A stretch of DNA of 64,000 bases from JAWRCU01 sp033542235 (GTDB lineage: Bacteria > Pseudomonadota > Alphaproteobacteria > Rhizobiales > Rhizobiaceae). The notes below the pieces were generated by a model. That model saw only the letters and a program-made list of their open reading frames with translations. It was not told the DNA's origin and did not search any database. How positions within the stretch are numbered: the first letter of the stretch is position 1; each line of letters opens with the position of its first letter. The stretch spans positions 248,001 to 312,000 of the forward strand of contig NZ_JAWRCU010000001.1 of assembly GCF_033542235.1 (NCBI RefSeq), written 5' to 3'. The translations under genes and the position numbers were made by a program. Below are positions 60,876-64,000 of the stretch, piece after piece.

Positions 60876-61697
60876 ATGCTCAACCTTGTCCGCTGGATCG
60901 TCTTCGCGCTCGCGGCTTTCGCGATGAACTTCCCGGTCATCGTCACGCTGGTGACGTCGTTCAAGAGCGCCCGCGAGCTTTCGACCAATCCCGGCCTTCT
61001 GGTCAAAGCGCCAACGCTCGAAAGCTATCTTGCGGTTCTGCAGGTCTCGGAGCGGCTGAACATATTTCTCTATCTCGCCAACAGCTTGATCGCTGCCGCC
61101 ATCGGGACCGGAATTGCCGTGCTGCTGGCGCTTCCCACCGCCTATGCCATGGTTCGTGGCCGGTTCGGCGAGCGGACTCTGCTCCCCTTGATCGTGAACC
61201 TTCGCGCCGTGCCACTCATCATCTTCGCAATTCCGATCTACATGATGTTCCAGTGGCTGAACCTGCTCGACACGCGGCTCGGCCTCGGCCTTGTGCTCGC
61301 CGTCGTCAACGTCCCTCTGGTGCTGGTGATCCTGGTGAACGCGATCTCCGACGTACCGGTCGATCTCGACGAGGCGGCCCGGATGGACGGCGCCAGTCGA
61401 ACGGGCATACTTCTCAGGATCATCGCGCCGGTTTGCCGGCCCGCCATCGCTACGAGCCTGATCTTCGGCTTCATCACTGCCTGGAACGAATTCTTGTTCG
61501 GACTGATCCTGACGACATCCAAGGCCGTGCCGGTGACGGTCGGCGCCTCCTTCTTCTTCGCCACCAGCGCGGGCGGCGTGCAATGGGGCGTAGCGGCGGC
61601 CGTCATGATGATCGGCGCGCTTCCGCCGATGCTGCTCGGCCTCGTCATGTACCGCAAGATCAGCAGTTCCATGATCGGGGGCGCCGTGAAAGGCTAG
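60876..61697 (+). CDS. Sugar ABC transporter permease 2 (MalG-type)
   Basis: A 273-residue permease with six predicted helices and the EAA loop (DVPVDLDEAARMDGASRTGI, then LLRIIAPVCRPA). The ATG at 60876 is seven bases after the first permease stop; the open frame extends further upstream inside the first permease but lacks family sequence there. The C-terminus (LLGLVMYRKISSSMIGGAVK) is typical of MalG-type partners. It ends at a RIME-like repeat instead of an ATPase gene. Confidence 0.9.
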   Translation: MLNLVRWIVFALAAFAMNFPVIVTLVTSFKSARELSTNPGLLVKAPTLESYLAVLQVSERLNIFLYLANSLIAAAIGTGIAVLLALPTAYAMVRGRFGERTLLPLIVNLRAVPLIIFAIPIYMMFQWLNLLDTRLGLGLVLAVVNVPLVLVILVNAISDVPVDLDEAARMDGASRTGILLRIIAPVCRPAIATSLIFGFITAWNEFLFGLILTTSKAVPVTVGASFFFATSAGGVQWGVAAAVMMIGALPPMLLGLVMYRKISSSMIGGAVKG

Positions 61698-61745
61698 CGC
61701 ATCGGCCGAAAAGTGCGAAGCGGTTTTCGGACGAATCCGATGCGC
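61697..61745. repeat. RIME-like palindromic repeat, copy 2 (best preserved)
   Basis: GCGCATCGGCCGAAAAGTGC (61697-61716), then GAAGCGGTTTTCGGACGAAT and CCGATGCGC, form an inverted repeat with GCGCATCGG/CCGATGCGC ends. It begins at the last base of the permease stop codon. Copies in various states of decay occur at 8780-8838 and 63453-63495. Confidence 0.7.
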
Positions 61746-61756
61746 AAACAAACAGA

Positions 61757-61797
61757 TAGAGTGGCGTGGTGGTTCAATTTGAACGCACGCCGCTCTA
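61757..61797. terminator. Hairpin between convergent permease and cyclase genes
   Basis: TAGAGTGGCGTGGTGGTTCAA (61757-61777; 21 bases shown as arms TAGAGTGGCGTG and GTTCAA) pairs with TTGAACGCACGCCGCTCTA (61779-61797), allowing a two-base bulge. It covers the stop codon of the minus-strand cyclase gene. It is regularly found next to the preceding repeat type in rhizobia and may be part of the same mosaic; it can also terminate transcription from both sides. Confidence 0.55.
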
Positions 61798-63411
61798 GCC
61801 CTGAACAACCGGTGGGATCAGAAGGAAGGCTTCTATACCTCCCCTTCCCTTCAGATTGATCCGCCCTCGCGACTCGAAACTGTATCGACCCGCGAGAGCT
61901 CTGCGCGCTGCTTCTGAGACCTGGATCCGGCCGGGCAAGCTGTTTGCCTCGAGCCGGCTCGCCACGTTCACCGTGTCGCCCCACACATCATAGATGAACT
62001 TGTGGTGACCGATGATTCCCGCAACCACGGGTCCTGTGTGGATGCCAACTCGAATCCGAAGCGGGCTGTCGTGGGTTGTGCCGTTGATTTGCTCCAACAC
62101 CGTCAGCATGCCGAGCCCGAACTGCGCGATCAGATCCGTGTGGTCGGGCTGCGGCTCCGGGAGTCCTGTCGCCGCCATATAGGCGTCGCCAATCGTCTTG
62201 ATCTTCTCCACCCCGAGCCGAAGGGCGAGCATATCGAATTGGGAGAACACTCTGTTGAGGCGCTCCACCAGCCGGGATGGTGTGATCAGCGCCGCCGCTG
62301 GTGTGAACTCGACAAGGTCGGCGAAAAGAATGGAAACATTCTCGAACCGGTCGGCGATGAGCGTCTCGCCCGCGTTGAGGCGCGCTACGACCGGGCTCGG
62401 AAGGATATTGCGCAGTAAGGCCTCCGAGCGCTCCTTCTCGGCTTCGAGTTGGGCCAGATATTCCTGCTCCCTGTCATGCCAGCGCTTGCGATCCAGGCAG
62501 GCGTTGATACGGGCGCGCAGCAATATGTGATTGAAAGGTTTCGGCAAATAGTCGTCCGCGCCTGCCTCGATACAGCGGATGACGGCATCCGTCTCGCTGA
62601 GCCCCGAAATCATGATGACCGGAATGGAGTGCCATCGTTCATCCGCCTTCAGCCGTTCCAGGACCTCGATGCCGTTCATGTCGGGCATCAGCAGATCGAG
62701 CAGGATCAAGTCGAACCGATCCTGCTCCAGGATGGACAATGCTTCCAGACCTGAGCTGGCTCCCACGACCTCATGACCCTCATGCATCAGGCGGCGGTTG
62801 AGCAGGTCGCGGTTGGTGCTGTTGTCGTCCACCACGAGTATGCGCCCGGCCTCATTGTGCTTCGGCGAACTTTCGTCCGGGCGGAGCGAATGAAGGAGGC
62901 TGACGATAGCTGCCTCGGCTGCAGCAGCCGGTTGGCTTTCGGCGATGTCAGCGCGAGCCGTATCGCCTCGACTGAGATCCACGATTGCGTCGATCCGATT
63001 GAGCAGCTGCCGCGCCTCGACCAGCAGCCTTTCGAGATCAGGCCGCAACGCATCTGCGCCGATGGAGCGGTCCAGATCCTCGATCACCATCTCGCTGTAA
63101 CCGATGATCGCGTTGAGCGACGTGCGCAAATCGTGCCGGAGTTTTGCCTGGAAGCTATCCGGATCGTCCCCGCCTGTTTCCGCGTCTGCCTTGATCTCGA
63201 GGATCCGGTCGACGAGGTCGCTGAGCATGCCGGCGGCGATAAGAACCTGGTCGAGATACGGGAGCACGTCGTCGAGCCGAAGGCGCTGTCCCTCCTCGAC
63301 GATGATTTCCTGGTAACCGAGGATCGCTCGAACCGGCATCACCAGATCCTGCCATATGATGGCAAGGGAGGCGCGCCGCTTGAATTCCGCATCGACCCTG
63401 GTGCGCGCCAT
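61795..63411 (-). CDS. DHp-like / receiver / class III adenylate cyclase signalling protein
   Basis: A 538-residue cytoplasmic protein. Two H-box-like helical segments occur first: WQDLVMPVRAILGYQEI (about 20-36, Gln where His would be) and LRHDLRTSLNAIIGYSE (91-107, His93). No kinase ATP-binding domain follows. A receiver domain spans about 190-310 (DD195-196, phosphoacceptor Asp239 in LLDLLMPDMNG, Lys291). A helical linker leads to a class III cyclase domain (about 335-530) with metal Asp365 (ILFADLVEF) and Asp409 (KTIGDAYMA), the adenine-selecting Lys405 and Asp in DVWGD, and NVASRLE. Probably makes cAMP under phosphorelay control. Confidence 0.9.
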   Translation of the reverse strand: MARTRVDAEFKRRASLAIIWQDLVMPVRAILGYQEIIVEEGQRLRLDDVLPYLDQVLIAAGMLSDLVDRILEIKADAETGGDDPDSFQAKLRHDLRTSLNAIIGYSEMVIEDLDRSIGADALRPDLERLLVEARQLLNRIDAIVDLSRGDTARADIAESQPAAAAEAAIVSLLHSLRPDESSPKHNEAGRILVVDDNSTNRDLLNRRLMHEGHEVVGASSGLEALSILEQDRFDLILLDLLMPDMNGIEVLERLKADERWHSIPVIMISGLSETDAVIRCIEAGADDYLPKPFNHILLRARINACLDRKRWHDREQEYLAQLEAEKERSEALLRNILPSPVVARLNAGETLIADRFENVSILFADLVEFTPAAALITPSRLVERLNRVFSQFDMLALRLGVEKIKTIGDAYMAATGLPEPQPDHTDLIAQFGLGMLTVLEQINGTTHDSPLRIRVGIHTGPVVAGIIGHHKFIYDVWGDTVNVASRLEANSLPGRIQVSEAARRALAGRYSFESRGRINLKGRGGIEAFLLIPPVVQG

Positions 63412-63452
63412 CAGCCGGTCTTTCTCGCTCCCTAACGCTTTATCTTTTGTCG

Positions 63453-63495
63453 GCGCATCGGATTTGCCGAAAGCCGCTGCGCAGTTTTCGGTCCG
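63453..63495. repeat. RIME-like palindromic repeat, copy 3 (inverted, partial)
   Basis: GCGCATCGGATTTGCCGAAA (63453-63472), then GCCGCTGCGCAGTTTTCGGT and CCG, is the same element as at 61697-61745 in the opposite orientation. It lies in the 101-base gap between the receiver gene and the cyclase gene, so the leader of the cyclase message contains it. Confidence 0.6.
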
Positions 63496-63512
63496 CTGCA
63501 CTGAACCAACGA

Positions 63513-63881
63513 TCACCGCCGGGCCAGCAGGCGTTGCATTTTCTCCAGGAGCCGTGGCAGCTCGATCGGCTTGGTGTCGTAATCGTCGCATCCCGCAGCC
63601 AGCGCCCTCTCCCGGTCCGCCGTCATCGCGTGAGCGGTAAGAGCGATGACAGGGATCGAGCGGGTCTCTGGATTGGCCTTGAGGCGCTGGGCCGCCTCCC
63701 ATCCGTCAAGGACGGGCAGGCTCATGTCCATGAGCACGAGATCCGGGAGCTCCGTCCCAGTCATTTCCACACCGCTCGCGCCGTCATAGGCGACCAGAAC
63801 GTCGTAGCCGTGCCGAACCAGCCGTCGGGACAGCATGTCCCTGTTCAGCTCGTTATCCTCGATCAGAAGGATCTTCGCCAT
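63513..63881 (-). CDS. Single-domain response regulator (DivK/CheY-like)
   Basis: A 122-residue stand-alone receiver domain. Acidic pocket E8/D9 (ILLIEDNELNRD), phosphoacceptor Asp52 (LVLMDMSLPVLDG), Thr in IALTAHAM and conserved Lys in DYDTKPIEL are all present, so it should be phosphorylatable. The resemblance is to DivK-type receivers that follow hybrid kinases. It lies between the cyclase gene (101 bases downstream, same strand) and another signalling gene upstream, suggesting a phosphotransfer cluster feeding the DHp/receiver part of the cyclase. Confidence 0.92.
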   Translation of the reverse strand: MAKILLIEDNELNRDMLSRRLVRHGYDVLVAYDGASGVEMTGTELPDLVLMDMSLPVLDGWEAAQRLKANPETRSIPVIALTAHAMTADRERALAAGCDDYDTKPIELPRLLEKMQRLLARR

Positions 63882-63890
63882 GGCAGGCTC

Positions 63891-64000
63891 TCATCCCCCG
63901 CCCCGGCCAGGCGGCACCATCCGGGAGGACGCGACACGCGCGGCATCGACCATGGCACGCACGGTCGCGATGAGTTCTGCGCGACTGTAGGCCCCTTTCT
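63891..64000 (-). CDS. 3' end of an upstream gene, possibly a hybrid kinase or receiver
   Basis: The last 36 codons of a gene entering from the right edge, ending with TGA at 63893-63891, nine bases before the receiver gene start. The tail reads KGAYSRAELIATVRAMVDAA followed by RVASSRMVPPGRGGG. A Lys followed by a short loop and a helix of this kind is like the last helix of a receiver domain, which with the context suggests the end of a hybrid histidine kinase or response regulator. The fragment is too short to be sure. Confidence 0.6.
   Translation of the reverse strand, partial: KGAYSRAELIATVRAMVDAARVASSRMVPPGRGGG

Overview
The window reads as chromosomal DNA of a Hyphomicrobiales (Rhizobiales) alphaproteobacterium, most likely in the Phyllobacteriaceae/Mesorhizobium neighbourhood. 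The evidence is high GC, dense use of ATGA overlaps, a rirA-type Rrf2 iron regulator, an EcfG-type general-stress promoter (GGAAC-N16-CGTT), a phasin, a PutA without an N-terminal ribbon-helix-helix domain beside an Lrp-type regulator, and several copies of rhizobial intergenic mosaic (RIME-like) palindromes. No rRNA, tRNA, CRISPR array, prophage or complete insertion sequence was seen.

Layout. 1-1057: 5' part of a sugar ABC binding-protein gene. 1445-4266: a TetR regulator divergent from a Tm-1-like ATP-binding gene and a PEP-hydrolase-family TIM-barrel gene. 4344-7544: an adaptor/FtsX-permease/ATPase export system. 7745-10816: MarR regulator, MaoC-type hydratase, phasin, DUF445 membrane protein. 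11222-12030: rirA and a small haem-oxygenase-like monooxygenase. 12136-16370: putA and a divergent Lrp regulator. 16484-18186: LysR/GST pair. 18229-19911: FixH-like protein and dihaem peroxidase. 20107-23533: KDG kinase, aldose epimerase, succinate-semialdehyde dehydrogenase. 24236-28511: frameshifted peptide-binding protein, 2OG-Fe(II) oxygenase, FAD oxidoreductase. 28665-33056: a large autotransporter. 33680-41004: two AraC regulators, an NmrA-like protein and a PaoABC-type periplasmic aldehyde oxidoreductase. 41231-46644: mini-catalase, DUF2188 stress protein and a heterodimeric ABC exporter. 46721-47917: aspartoacylase-like hydrolase. 48205-52422: acetoin dehydrogenase operon acoXABC behind a sigma-54 promoter. 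52712-55705: an arylsulfatase followed in frame by the tail of a second one. 56200-61697: an N-acetylmannosamine cassette (GntR, nanE, nanK, binding protein, two permeases). 61795-64000: signalling genes (DHp-REC-cyclase protein, receiver protein, 3' end of another gene).

Functionally this is a catabolic and regulatory mosaic: proline, acetoin, amino sugar, KDG, succinate semialdehyde and aromatic aldehyde pathways, each with a nearby regulator or a recognisable operator. The most distinctive items are the split Tm-1-like gene pair, the palindromic GGGGACAGTTTAC repeats, the nan cassette with its paired GntR operators but no transporter ATPase, a ROK kinase lacking the usual zinc cysteines, the sigma-54 acetoin promoter, the tandem AraC-type sites before pao, and the cyclase with two H-box-like segments but no kinase domain. 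I did not find one clearly new multigene system; the strongest candidates are graded in the findings.
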